NCBI GenBank assembly: GCA_963755985.1
Contig: CAVWLO010000003.1
Coordinates: 620,001-684,000, forward strand
DNA: 64,000 nt
Direction of reading: 5' to 3'
Source of the DNA: DASXMT01 sp963755985
GTDB taxonomy: Bacteria > Actinomycetota > Acidimicrobiia > Acidimicrobiales > RAAP-2
In this document: positions 43,696 through 52,061 of the stretch, piece after piece
Layout: each line of letters opens with the position of its first letter
Position numbering within the stretch: the first letter of the stretch is position 1
Position numbers and translations under genes: made by a program
Notes under the pieces: generated by a model
Told to the model about the DNA's origin: nothing
What the model saw: only the letters and a program-made list of their open reading frames with translations
The model's database searches: none

Positions 43696-43926
43696 TCAGC
43701 GCGAAGGCGCGGCGCAGACCGGGTAGGGCTCCAAACGAAGTGCGAGCTTCGGGCAGATCCCGACGGCGTCCTCGGCCAGATCCCTGACGGCATCGGGTAC
43801 CGGCCCCTGCCGGAGGATCGGGTAGCCCCAGTCGTCGAGCTCGATGAGCTCGGGCAACATCTCGGCACACAGGCCTCTGCCGTCGCACGCGATGCGATCG
43901 ATTCCGAGGCGGACTGAGGTCCTCAT
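43696..43926 (-). CDS. Small ferredoxin, probably [3Fe-4S]
   Basis: 76 residues from ATG 43926. DRIACDGRGLCAEMLPELIE gives Cys14 and Cys20; GICPKLALRL gives Cys58. This three-cysteine C-x5-C...C-P pattern suits a [3Fe-4S] or divergent [4Fe-4S] ferredoxin as found next to P450s and flavoproteins. Its start overlaps the stop of the NuoF-like gene by 4 bases, so it is the last gene of the electron-transfer operon and may be the electron acceptor or donor of the complex. Confidence 0.82.
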   Translation of the reverse strand: MRTSVRLGIDRIACDGRGLCAEMLPELIELDDWGYPILRQGPVPDAVRDLAEDAVGICPKLALRLEPYPVCAAPSR

Positions 43927-45218
43927 GGGATGACGTCGGGAATCGGCCACTGCATGGTGCGCGCTGCCTCTGACACCCGGCACCGGCCCATTCGATGATC
44001 TGACAACTCCCCGGCAAAGACCCGTAGTGCGCTCTGGACCATCCGGGCGACGCCATCAGGATGGCCGCAGGCACCGCGACCTATGATCTCCTCAAGCCAG
44101 CGCTCGAGATCACCAAACGGTCCCGGTCGGCCTGCGGCCAGGGCCGCGACCTGATCGGCGATGGACGGGAGGCCGAACACGCACGGGCCGCACTGGCCTG
44201 CCGACTGCGATGCCAGGTAGCGGGCGAGTCGTGCGGTCTCAACCATGCCGCATACGTCTGAGGGGAGAGCGGCCACAACCCCTGCCCCGAGCCCGACTCC
44301 CAGGCCTTGGGCGCTGAAGGGGAGCTCGAGTGCCGACCCAGCTGGCACCCAGCTCCCGGCATACCCGCCAATCAAGAGAGCCTGGAGCTCGTCCGTCGCC
44401 CCACCGGCCAGAGCGATCACCTCGTGGATTGCTCTGCCGATCTCCACCTCGTACACGCCCGGCCGCGCCACCGCTCCGAGCAGCGTGACCAGCGTGGATC
44501 CCGGCTCCTCGGCGGTCCCGAGCGACCGGTACCAATCCGCTCCGTGACGAGCGATCAGAGCCATATGGGCAAGCGTCTCGACATTCTGGACGAGGGTCGG
44601 CCTGCCGTTCAGACCGTGTTCGCTCATCCTCGGCGGCGTGGCCCGGGGAACTGGCGTCCGGCGCTGCACCCAGTTGACCACGGCGCTCGCCTCACCGGCG
44701 ACGAAACGGTCGGCCGCCGTCACCACCCGGATGGGCACACGATCGATTCCGGCCGCTCCGCGTTCAGCGACGGCGGCGTCGACAGAGCGGCGGGCGACAG
44801 GATGCACCACGGCCACGACCTCTGCCGCGCTCACCAGATCCGCGGCGACCGACGCCCCATCGAGAACGAGATGCGGTGCCCGAGACAGCAAGACCCGATC
44901 CTTGCGACTTGCCGGCTCGCCTTCGGTTCCGTTGGCGATGACCACCGCCTTTCCACGCCCTGAGCGAACCGCGTCGAGCTTCCGGTCGGTGGGAAACGCC
45001 GCGCCGCCGCGGCCCACAAGACCCGCCTCCCTGATCGCCGACGACGTTGCCAGTTGCCACGACTCCTTCCCGCGTCCATCGGGGAGGGAGCCGTGCCGGG
45101 CGAGGTGCCCAGCGAGGCTTGGGCTCTCCGCGAGACCGCACGGCAAGAGTCGCCCGGGCTGGCATGCGGCCCCGCGGCCCGATGCGCGGGAGTCACGGAC
45201 GAGCAGGTTCGCCGTCAT
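43923..45218 (-). CDS. NuoF-like NADH dehydrogenase (51 kDa)-type flavoprotein
   Basis: 431 residues from ATG 45218 with GAGGAG upstream. The FMN/NADH site shows as GLVGRGGAAFPTDRK (about 67-80) and VIANGTEGEPASRKDR. An SLBB-like middle domain follows. The iron-sulfur region is SAGQCGPCVFGLP (Cys343, Cys346), with a later Cys384 in RGACGHPDG. In NuoF the motif is SCGxCxPC, so the first cysteine is Ala340 here, leaving three ligands. It probably moves electrons between NAD(P)H and the ferredoxin or heme protein of this operon. It overlaps both neighbours by 4 bases. Confidence 0.8.
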   Translation of the reverse strand: MTANLLVRDSRASGRGAACQPGRLLPCGLAESPSLAGHLARHGSLPDGRGKESWQLATSSAIREAGLVGRGGAAFPTDRKLDAVRSGRGKAVVIANGTEGEPASRKDRVLLSRAPHLVLDGASVAADLVSAAEVVAVVHPVARRSVDAAVAERGAAGIDRVPIRVVTAADRFVAGEASAVVNWVQRRTPVPRATPPRMSEHGLNGRPTLVQNVETLAHMALIARHGADWYRSLGTAEEPGSTLVTLLGAVARPGVYEVEIGRAIHEVIALAGGATDELQALLIGGYAGSWVPAGSALELPFSAQGLGVGLGAGVVAALPSDVCGMVETARLARYLASQSAGQCGPCVFGLPSIADQVAALAAGRPGPFGDLERWLEEIIGRGACGHPDGVARMVQSALRVFAGELSDHRMGRCRVSEAARTMQWPIPDVIP

Positions 45219-45835
45219 GCTGCGCTCCTCATCTGGTCGTGGTGCACAGCTCGTGAGGCGCCCGCCGCAACCCCGTTGTCGGGGCCGCGGATCCGTCCCA
45301 GGACTCGAGTCAGGAGGGCGACCGCCACCGCCACTGCCGACCCCCAGACCGTGGCGGCGACCCACCAGATGCCCATGTCGCTGCCTGCGGTGAGGGCGTG
45401 GACAAATGCCACGGGAAGTGCGAGATACGCCGTCCAGTGCACCGCACGCCAGAGCCGATAGCCAATGTGCTTGCGCACCAGGCTGGTCACAAGGATGCCG
45501 CCTCCGAGATCGACGGCCAGTGCCGCCATGCCGATGGCCGCGGCCCGGTAATGCGAGGAAAATGGCAGCACCGCGGCCCACCAGCCAATTGAGACGTAGG
45601 GATCGAGGATGGCGGTGGCCACATGGAGACCTAGGAATGCCACAGCGAACAGGGCAAGGGTCCGATGCAATTCCGCCACGACAAAGCGGGCCCAGGTGCG
45701 TGGCGACGATCCCTGGCGGGTGGCCACGCCGAGCACGAACACGGTGCTCAGGCATACGAGGAGTGCCAGCCCGCTGCCGCGTGAGACGAGCCACATCCAT
45801 GGTGTGCCTGTGGAGGCGATTGCCAGGGCGCTCAT
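45215..45835 (-). CDS. Ferric-reductase-like transmembrane heme protein
   Basis: 206 residues with about six membrane helices. Four histidines stand in two pairs, His57/His71 (ELHRTLALFAVAFLGLHV) and His133/His146 (AVHWTAYLALPVAFVHAL). This is the spacing that binds two b hemes across the membrane in the ferric reductase/YedZ/NOX family. It has no flavin domain; the NuoF-like protein encoded next (4-base overlap) could supply one. It likely carries electrons across the membrane to an external acceptor or a flavoprotein made by ApbE. Confidence 0.82.
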   Translation of the reverse strand: MSALAIASTGTPWMWLVSRGSGLALLVCLSTVFVLGVATRQGSSPRTWARFVVAELHRTLALFAVAFLGLHVATAILDPYVSIGWWAAVLPFSSHYRAAAIGMAALAVDLGGGILVTSLVRKHIGYRLWRAVHWTAYLALPVAFVHALTAGSDMGIWWVAATVWGSAVAVAVALLTRVLGRIRGPDNGVAAGASRAVHHDQMRSAA

Positions 45836-46881
45836 GACCCGCTCCAGGCCGGTTGCACGTCTACACCGGTCTCGGCGTCAGGGGGGATCTCGATCCTGCC
45901 TTGTTCGCCTTTGGGCCACGACCCGAGGAGGTGGGTGGTGCCGTCGTTGGCGACAAGCCGGGCCGGCAACCCAACCTGGCGCAGCCACCTTTCCCCCGCT
46001 GCGCCGCCGGCGATCACGGCGGTCGATGCGGCGTTGGCCGCGACACAGGTTCGGGCGGCGACAGTCGCCGTCCGCCACGGGCCTTCGGCCGGCAACCCGG
46101 TCCGGGCATCGACAATGTGGTGCAGGTCGCGCCCACCTCGGCGCCAGCGCCGACAGGCAACCGACGAAGTGGCGAGGCCGCCCTCCTTCATGCGGACGAT
46201 CTGGCTGGGGGACCGGTCCGGCTGGTGCGGGTCCTCGATAACGATAACGGGCCAGCCGTCGATGGGAGCACGCCCGGCCACGGCGATGTCGCCACCGAGA
46301 CTGACGAGGACGCCACCAGTGGATCCCGTGGCCGCAAAGGCCGCTCGGGCGCAACGATCTGAGCCGAGGCCCTTGGCTGTCGCACCAAGATCGAGTGAGA
46401 CGCCCTTCGGGAGGTCGAGGAGCCGACCGCTGAGCTGCACGACTGACCAGCCGGGTGCCGCGCTATGAGTTCCGAGCGCGGCGTCTACGGTCGGGGGGAG
46501 GTCGGCGAAGTCCCGATCGTAACCGAGCGCGGCCAACGTGTGGCCTACGGTCGGATCGACAAACCCGTCGGTCCAACGAGCCGCTCGGAGTGCAGCGTCG
46601 AGCGCTTCGGCCAGGCCCGGGCTCACCAGGAAGGTGCCACCCTCGGCGCGGTGGATCTGGGACAGCTCCGAATCCCTCCGGAAGCGACTGGCTTGGTGAT
46701 CAAGCGCATCGAGCGTTGTGTCCACAGCAGCCTGGGCTTTACAGAGACGCGCGGACGGCCAGATCGCCATACGAGCGGTGGTTCCCAGGGCAACGCGCTC
46801 GGCGATGGAGAGAGGCCCGGTGAGGCCGGGCACTCTGTGCCACGCCCCGGAGGCCTGGGTCCGGTCATAGCCGGCCGTCAT
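45832..46881 (-). CDS. apbE: FAD:protein FMN transferase (ApbE)
   Basis: 349 residues from ATG 46881. ApbE landmarks in order: MGTxxxI-like TTARMAIWPS, HQASRFRRDSELSQIH, GVSLDLGATAKGLGSDRCAR, LVSLGGDIAVAG and HHIVDARTGLPAEGP. It attaches FMN covalently to Ser/Thr of target proteins outside the membrane. No signal peptide is visible at this start. The start overlaps the previous gene's stop by one base (TGATG) and the FRD gene overlaps by 4. No clear FMN-acceptor motif (D-x4-[ST]-GAT) was found in neighbours. Confidence 0.88.
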   Translation of the reverse strand: MTAGYDRTQASGAWHRVPGLTGPLSIAERVALGTTARMAIWPSARLCKAQAAVDTTLDALDHQASRFRRDSELSQIHRAEGGTFLVSPGLAEALDAALRAARWTDGFVDPTVGHTLAALGYDRDFADLPPTVDAALGTHSAAPGWSVVQLSGRLLDLPKGVSLDLGATAKGLGSDRCARAAFAATGSTGGVLVSLGGDIAVAGRAPIDGWPVIVIEDPHQPDRSPSQIVRMKEGGLATSSVACRRWRRGGRDLHHIVDARTGLPAEGPWRTATVAARTCVAANAASTAVIAGGAAGERWLRQVGLPARLVANDGTTHLLGSWPKGEQGRIEIPPDAETGVDVQPAWSGS

Positions 46882-47300
46882 CACGATTCGCCACCCGAGA
46901 ACGTCCGTGGCTGGGCGGCGACCGACTTCGCCGCAGGAGCTCCAGTCGGACGGTTCGCCGTCGTCGCAACCCCCGATGCGCTGGTCGCCACCACCGGCGT
47001 CGAGCCGCTCGGCGGAGGAGTGCCGGCGGTGACCGGTGCCGTCGAGTTGGTGCCCGGCGCCACCGACGTGGTCGATGCCGCCGGTGCGGTGTGCACCGGG
47101 ATCGTCCGGGCCAGGGCCACCGTTGTGGTGCCCGTGCCCACGACCAGGGCGGCAAGCGACCAGTTGGACCAGCGTCGTACCTGCTTGAGACCTTTCGCTC
47201 GCGGCGAGAGCGGCGAGCGCGGCAGCGTTGCCTGGTCGGGGCGGGGCGCGTGGCCGAGCCGGCGCCAGCCGGCCTTCCCGTGCGGTTCCTGGTCGTGCAT
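46881..47300 (-). CDS. Membrane-anchored Ala/Thr/Pro-rich protein, first gene of the operon
   Basis: 139 residues: a basic cytoplasmic N-terminus, one membrane helix near residues 45-62 (WSLAALVVGTGTTTVALA) and an extracytoplasmic Thr/Ser/Ala/Pro-rich tail. There is no recognisable domain. Its place at the head of the ApbE operon suggests an accessory or anchoring role. I could not see an ApbE flavinylation motif, so it is not clearly the FMN acceptor. It diverges from the two-component system. Confidence 0.6.
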   Translation of the reverse strand: MHDQEPHGKAGWRRLGHAPRPDQATLPRSPLSPRAKGLKQVRRWSNWSLAALVVGTGTTTVALARTIPVHTAPAASTTSVAPGTNSTAPVTAGTPPPSGSTPVVATSASGVATTANRPTGAPAAKSVAAQPRTFSGGES

Positions 47301-47393
47301 CGGTGCGTTCCTTTCGCTGTGTCCCCAAGTCGGAGAGCCGATTTCACTCTGCGCTTCTGCTCGTGAATGCTCCGTGAGAGTTCGGTGTGGACA

Positions 47394-47436
47394 TTCACAT
47401 CGAACGCCCTCCTCTGGATTCTCATCGTTTTCACAT
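47394..47436. promoter_or_regulatory. TTCNCAT direct repeats between operon and two-component system
   Basis: TTCACAT (47394), TTCTCAT (47419) and TTCACAT (47430) occur in the 158-base divergent intergenic region. The last two are 11 bases apart, the usual spacing for head-to-tail binding of an OmpR-type regulator. They lie 23 bases or more before the regulator start and could control both directions. Confidence 0.4.
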
Positions 47437-47458
47437 CTGGCCCTCCTAACCTGGGGCG

Positions 47459-48136
47459 ATGCGAGTACTGGTGGTTGAGGACGACCTCCGGATGGCGAGC
47501 CTGCTCAAGCGGGGCCTCGAGGAAGAAGGGCATGCCGTAGACGTGGCCGACGACGGCCCGAACGGGCTCTGGATGGCATCCGAGTTCCCCTACGGTGCCG
47601 TCGTGCTGGACGTGATGCTTCCCGGCTTCGACGGATTCGAAGTTTGCCGGCGACTTCGCGAGGCGGGCGTGTGGACGCCGGTCCTGATGCTGACGGCGCG
47701 CGACGAAGTGGGCGACCGCGTCCGGGGGCTCGACGTCGGGGCCGACGACTACCTAGTCAAGCCGTTCAGCTTCTTGGAGCTCTCGGCGCGCCTGCGAGCC
47801 ATGACCCGACGTGACGATCGTCCCCGGCCAACCGTGGTCGCCTGCGATGATATCCGGCTCGACCCGGCGGCTCGTCGCGCTTGGCGTGGCCAGACAGAGC
47901 TGGCGCTCTCGCCGAAGGAGTTCTCACTCCTCGAGTTATTCCTACGCCATGCAGGCGCGGTGCTGACCCGATCACAGATCATCGATGCGGTGTGGGATTT
48001 CGCCTATGAGGGAACTTCCAATGTCGTCGACCAGTACGTTCGCTATCTTCGCGCGAAGGTCGACACGCCTTTCGGCCGCCACAACCTCGAGACCGTCCGC
48101 GGCGTCGGCTATCGGCTCCGCAGCGGGGAGGAGTGA
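47459..48136 (+). CDS. OmpR/PhoB-family response regulator
   Basis: 225 residues. The receiver domain begins MRVLVVEDDLRMASLLKRGL. Asp51 in VVLDVMLPGFDGF is the phosphoacceptor, with TARD and LVKPFSFLEL (Lys) in place. The C-terminal winged helix covers residues 130-225 with LSPKEFSLLELFLRHAGAVL and VVDQYVRYLRAKVD. It binds DNA in response to the histidine kinase encoded next (start 8 bases after its stop). It is divergent from the ferric-reductase/ApbE operon, which is its obvious candidate target. Confidence 0.92.
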   Translation: MRVLVVEDDLRMASLLKRGLEEEGHAVDVADDGPNGLWMASEFPYGAVVLDVMLPGFDGFEVCRRLREAGVWTPVLMLTARDEVGDRVRGLDVGADDYLVKPFSFLELSARLRAMTRRDDRPRPTVVACDDIRLDPAARRAWRGQTELALSPKEFSLLELFLRHAGAVLTRSQIIDAVWDFAYEGTSNVVDQYVRYLRAKVDTPFGRHNLETVRGVGYRLRSGEE

Positions 48137-48143
48137 GCGACCG

Positions 48144-49508
48144 GTGTCCATCCGACTACGCCTGGCCACCGCATTTGCCCTCATCGCCGCAATCCTGTTT
48201 GCCATTGGGGGGTGGCTCTTCGTCGACTCGCTCTCGACGTCTCTCCTTTCGAACATCGATGCGCAGCTGGCGGCCCAGGCCGCTCAGGCCTCTCAGTACG
48301 TCTCACCGACCACCGGCGCCCTGTCCAACCCGACTCATCCGAACAATCGACTCGAGTACATGGTCCAGCTGGTCGACTCCGGCGGTCAGGTTGTGGCCTC
48401 GAGCAGCGACGCCGAGCGCCGAGCGATCCTCACACCGTCCCAGCTCAGCGAGGCGCGACAGGGTCGAATCTTCCTGACGGCAACCCGAGACGGGGAGACG
48501 ATCCGAGTCCTCGCCGAGCCCTTCGCCTCGCGACCCGGCTGGGTCGTCGTTACCGGCGTGTCATTCGAGACCCGCGACGCCACCCTCCATCAGGTCGAGA
48601 TCGAGCTGATCGTGGGCGGGATCGTCTTCGTCGTTGCTGCCGCACTTGGTGCTTTTGCGCTGGGAACGGCGGCGCTCCGCCCAGTCGAGCGGCTCCGGCG
48701 CGAGGCAGCTGCTCTTTCGAGGACCGAAGGGACGGGCGCCCTGGCCGTGCCAGGTACACACGACGAGGTCGCCGCATTAGCTGAGACGATGAACGACCTG
48801 CTCGTCGGCATGCACGGCGCCCTCCAGCGGGAGCGCAATCTCATTGCCGACGCGAGCCATGAGCTACGGACTCCCTTCGCCGTGCTCCAAGGCGAGCTCG
48901 AGTTGGCCGCTCGACCCGGACGGAGCTGGACGGAGCTCCAAATGGCCATTGTTCGCGCCTCTGAGGAGGCTGGCCGGCTCGCTCGGCTCACCGACGACCT
49001 TCTGTTGCTCTCACGTAGCGATCAGGGTCACCTCGACATGGATCGACGCGCTACTGACGTCGCCGATTTCCTCGCCATGTGCGCATCGCACGCGGCCGAA
49101 CGAGCCCTGGCTGCTGGCGTGTCGTGCCGGGTCGAGGTCCCTGACGCCTTGGTCTGGGAACTCGATGCCGGCCGGATCAGGCAGGCCATCGACAACCTCG
49201 TCGACAACGCCCTCCGCTACGCCCCGGCGGGCAGTTCGATCCTCCTCACGGCTCGTATGTTCGGCGGCGATCTCGTTCTGTCAGTTGCCGACGAAGGCCC
49301 CGGCTTCCCGCCCGACTATCTGGTCCACGCGTTCGAGCGTTTCCGGCGCACCGACGCCAGCCGGAGCCGGGGCCAAGGAGGCGCCGGGCTCGGACTGGCT
49401 ATCGTCCGGGCCATCGCCCTGGCTCACGGGGGCACCGCCACGGTGCAGAACCGTCAGAACGGGGGAGCGGAGGTCACTCTCCGCCTGCCAGGGCCGCACG
49501 GCCTGTAG
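48144..49508 (+). CDS. Sensor histidine kinase
   Basis: 454 residues from GTG 48144. Membrane helices at 8-30 and 153-178 frame an extracytoplasmic sensor of about 120 residues. HAMP follows (ALRPVERLRREAAALS), then HisKA with the phospho-histidine His239 in DASHELRTPFAVLQGELEL. The HATPase has NLVDNALRYAPAG (N box), DEGPGFPP (G1) and GAGLGLAIV (G2). It phosphorylates the adjacent regulator. The sensed signal is unknown; the neighbouring redox operon suggests an electron-flow or metal signal. Confidence 0.92.
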   Translation: MSIRLRLATAFALIAAILFAIGGWLFVDSLSTSLLSNIDAQLAAQAAQASQYVSPTTGALSNPTHPNNRLEYMVQLVDSGGQVVASSSDAERRAILTPSQLSEARQGRIFLTATRDGETIRVLAEPFASRPGWVVVTGVSFETRDATLHQVEIELIVGGIVFVVAAALGAFALGTAALRPVERLRREAAALSRTEGTGALAVPGTHDEVAALAETMNDLLVGMHGALQRERNLIADASHELRTPFAVLQGELELAARPGRSWTELQMAIVRASEEAGRLARLTDDLLLLSRSDQGHLDMDRRATDVADFLAMCASHAAERALAAGVSCRVEVPDALVWELDAGRIRQAIDNLVDNALRYAPAGSSILLTARMFGGDLVLSVADEGPGFPPDYLVHAFERFRRTDASRSRGQGGAGLGLAIVRAIALAHGGTATVQNRQNGGAEVTLRLPGPHGL

Positions 49509-49914
49509 CGGGTCGTTGGGGCGGTCGGCGCGTGCTGTATCTTTCCGTGCTCGACCACCGCCGATCCGGAATCGACGAACCAGGCAGAACGCAATGGACG
49601 CTGGCGATTCCAGATCCGGGCGAGCTACTTCTGAACTGGGATATTGCAGTGGGCCGTGCGAGTCTCGATCTCGCCACCTTGGGATTAAAAGTTCACGGAG
49701 AAGTGTCCCGGGATTGGCCGCCATGTGGCTCTGCGTTCCGTTCTATTGGGACGGGCCGGGTTTCGTACTCTGACCAGGAGATGGCTTGCGACGGTCTGGG
49801 ACGGGCTGGGAGGCAACTGTTGGGACAGATGTTGGGACAGGAGAGTTCGTGCGACGGGGAATCGACGGGCACGCTCAGGGCACGTGCGTCACTCACCAAG
49901 GGCCAACGGTTGCC
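49509..49914. other. Non-coding stretch holding the left island boundary
   Basis: About 400 bases without a credible gene. It contains the partial tRNA-Lys duplicate (49645-49692), and later a GTTGGGACA motif repeated twice at about 49818-49838. It ends at a T-arm/acceptor-like RNA remnant (49915-49939). Confidence 0.5.
49645..49692 (-). repeat. Partial tRNA-Lys copy, distal attachment site of the island
   Basis: 48 bases identical to 60545-60592, covering tRNA-Lys from the anticodon loop (base 31) to the discriminator and 5 flanking bases. Similarity with three mismatches extends further to 49630. This is a 3'-half tRNA duplicate, as left by tyrosine-recombinase integration. Confidence 0.8.
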
Positions 49915-49939
49915 GAGGGTTCGAGTCCCTTCAGCTCCA
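49915..49939 (+). other. Remnant of an RNA gene 3' end (T-arm plus acceptor), tmRNA-like
   Basis: GAGGG-TTCGAGT-CCCTT forms a T-stem and loop, followed by CAGCTCC-A, the acceptor 3' strand with discriminator. No matching 5' strand GGAGCTG or other arms are found upstream, so only the end is present. The CAGCTCCA ending matches tmRNA (ssrA) better than most tRNAs. It is probably a second, nested attachment remnant. Confidence 0.5.
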
Positions 49940-49941
49940 CG

Positions 49942-50320
49942 AAATTCGACAAACCAATTTGCCCCGCCCCGGGGCTGAGGCGCTCGGCAAAGCTCCCGCC
50001 GGGCGCGGGGACCTCAATTCGAACGACCGAAGACCGCGTCGGGGTCGAGGGCGGACAGGGACCGGCGGCCAGCGCGTCGTTACCCTTGGGCAGCAGCCCG
50101 AGCTGGCGGCGGACCTCTTCGATCGGAACTTCGGCAGAGGCGAACACCATGTCGAATATCGACCGTCCCATGACCCATTCGAGGTCGGCCTTGGCGGCCG
50201 CGGCCCGGTCGTTGTTACGGCAGGCCAGGCAGATCTTGGCCACGTCGGAGCGTAGGGCCAGTTGCCGGGCGACCTCTTTATCGATGACCGCGTTCGCTCC
50301 GGTGATCAGAACGGTTGTCG
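49942..50320 (-). pseudogene. SDR N-terminal fragment
   Basis: The frame reads TVLITGANAVIDKEVARQLA, LRSDVAKICLACRNNDRAAA, AKADLE, a typical SDR first 50 residues with the cofactor TGAN motif. SDR similarity then fades and no catalytic Tyr-Lys follows. The start needs a one-base correction next to GTGACCGACA. It is cut off near the tRNA-like remnant, so it looks like a gene truncated by recombination at the island edge. Confidence 0.5.
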
Positions 50321-50331
50321 GTCACTGGACG

Positions 50332-51261
50332 TCATCCGCTTTCCGATTCGTTCTCGGTGTCGGCCACGAATTGAGCGACAACCCGGGCGAGTTCTAGGGC
50401 CTTGGTCCTCTTGCAGGAAGTGGCCGGCGCCGACGATGGTCGTGTACGCCTGTCCGGCGGCGCCGGGGATCTCGGTGCGCAAGACGGTGTCGGTGCCTTT
50501 GGTGATGGCGTCGGAGTCAGAAAATGCGCACAAGAAGGGCCGCTCAAAGCGGCGCAGCGTGTTCCAGGCGGACCGGTTAGCGGCGGTGGCCGGGTCGTCG
50601 GGCGTGGTGGGGACGAGGAGGGGGAACTGGCGGGCACCTTGTTTGTAGGTCTCGTCGGGGAACGGGGCATCGTAGGCGGCGATCACCTCGGCGGGCAGGT
50701 CGGTGACGCAGCCGCCGTGCACGATCCGCCCGTGCCCGGAACTCGGGGGTGTCTTGGCTGTAGCGCTGCCAGGCGAGGAACGCCTCACCGGGAGGGCGGT
50801 CCCCGGTCGGGCAGGAACGTGTTGGCAGCCACGACCCGGGCGAAACGTTCGGGGTGCTCGCCGACCAGGCGCAAGCCGATCAGGCCGCCCCAGTCTTGGC
50901 CGACCAGTGTGATGGTGTCGAGGCCGATCGCCTCGATGGCTGCCCACGTCCAGTCGACATGGGCTTGGTAGGTGTAGTCGTCGCGTTGGGCGGGTTTGTC
51001 GCTGCGCCCGAAGCCGACCAGGTCCACCGCCACCGCCCGCAGGCCGGCGGCGACGAGGACGGGGATCATCTTGCGGTACAGGTACGACCAGGATGGCTCG
51101 CCGTGCAACAACAGTACGGCCTCGCCGTCAGGCGGTCCTTCGTCGAGGTAGTGGACCCGGAGGCGGCTGCCATCCCCGCTGTCGACCTCGACGTAGTTGT
51201 GCGCGAAGGCGTAGTCGGGTAGGTCGACGAAACGGTCGTCGGGCGTTCGCAGGATGTCCAT
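50332..51261 (-). pseudogene. Haloalkane dehalogenase-like alpha/beta hydrolase, multiply frameshifted
   Basis: From ATG 51261: MDILRTPDDRFVDLPDYAFA, then the oxyanion segment LLLHGEPSWSYLYRKMIPVL, DLVGFGRSDKP and the nucleophile motif VGQDWGGLIGLRL (Asp nucleophile). The frame breaks at PPS near 50800. It resumes as GEAFLAWQRYSQDTPEF, breaks again near 50740, resumes as IVHGGCVTDLPAEVIAAYDA, FSDSDAITKG and GAGHFLQED (His), and shifts once more near 50410 to the end ALELARVVAQFVADTE. All catalytic segments are present, so three indels disrupt an otherwise complete 300-residue enzyme that would cleave carbon-halogen bonds. Confidence 0.7.
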
Positions 51262-51320
51262 CAGGCGCTCCGCTCATGAAAGATCCGGCTTCGACGCCGG
51301 GGTTGGTAGGCCAAGGGGGA

Positions 51321-52061
51321 CTACTCCTTGGTGCGGCGGCTGCCGCCGTGCCAGTCTTCCTGCAGGCCGACGCTGTCGGGGTCGACGCCGAAGCTGGCCA
51401 GCTGGGGTCGTTCTCGCAGACTGCGTTTCAGCTCTGCGAACCCCGGGAAGCCGGCGAGGCCGACGACGTGGTCCCACAGGCGGGCGGCGTCGTCGTGGTT
51501 GGGCAGGCGGCTGATGACCGGACCGAAAAACGCCACCCCGGTCGGAGGCTGGAAATGGATGATCGGTGTCCCGACGTCCTTTCCGGTCAAGGCCAGGGCC
51601 TCGTCGGTCTCGGCGCGAAGCAACGTGTCCAGTGAGGTATCGTCCAACGCGTCGGCCAACTGGGCGGGCAGGCCGACCTCGGCCAGAATCGGCTCGACGA
51701 ACCCGGCACTGCCCCGATCGACGATGCCGTTTCGCTCTTTGTTGGTGTCGAAGATGCGGGTGCCCATCGCCTGGTACAGCCGGCCGACGGCGTCGGGACC
51801 GTGTTCGGCCCTGGTGCGGGCCGCGACGCGCAGCAAGCGCAGCCCGGCGGTGTGCCCGGCCTCGTAGCCGGGCGGGAAGTGGGTGTCGTAGTCGATCTCG
51901 GCGTTGATCAGCCGTAGGGAGATGAACTTCCATTCCACCGTGTAGTTCCGCTGGGCGGTGACCATCCGCAGCCATTTGCTGGTCATCCAGGCGAACGGGC
52001 ACACCGGGTCGAAATAGAAGTTGACGTCAGCGGAGGGCGCCGGCGGGGTTGTGGTGCTCAT
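51321..52061 (-). CDS. DsbA-family protein, mycothiol-dependent nitroreductase (Rv2466c)-like
   Basis: 246 residues from ATG 52061. The N-terminal thioredoxin strand reads VNFYFDPVCPFAWMTSKWLR, matching the DPxCPWxWxTSRW signature of the Rv2466c group. The second active-site cysteine (CPWC) is replaced (CPFA), leaving one cysteine. The helical insertion includes GPDAVGRLYQAMGTRIFD, and the C-terminal strand has GTPIIHFQPPTGVAFFGPV. It probably works with mycothiol as a one-cysteine reductase in the cytoplasm. It overlaps the peroxiredoxin gene upstream by 35 bases, so they are cotranscribed. Confidence 0.8.
   Translation of the reverse strand: MSTTTPPAPSADVNFYFDPVCPFAWMTSKWLRMVTAQRNYTVEWKFISLRLINAEIDYDTHFPPGYEAGHTAGLRLLRVAARTRAEHGPDAVGRLYQAMGTRIFDTNKERNGIVDRGSAGFVEPILAEVGLPAQLADALDDTSLDTLLRAETDEALALTGKDVGTPIIHFQPPTGVAFFGPVISRLPNHDDAARLWDHVVGLAGFPGFAELKRSLRERPQLASFGVDPDSVGLQEDWHGGSRRTKE

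Noticed and set aside
46881..47300. FMN-acceptor protein for ApbE
   Set aside because: No D-x4-[ST]GAT-type motif or FMN-binding domain is visible; it is only a membrane-anchored low-complexity protein.
49693..49914. Remnant integrase gene at the island edge
   Set aside because: No tyrosine-recombinase catalytic motif (R...HxxR...Y) in any frame. The repeated GTTGGGACA gives only low-complexity peptides.
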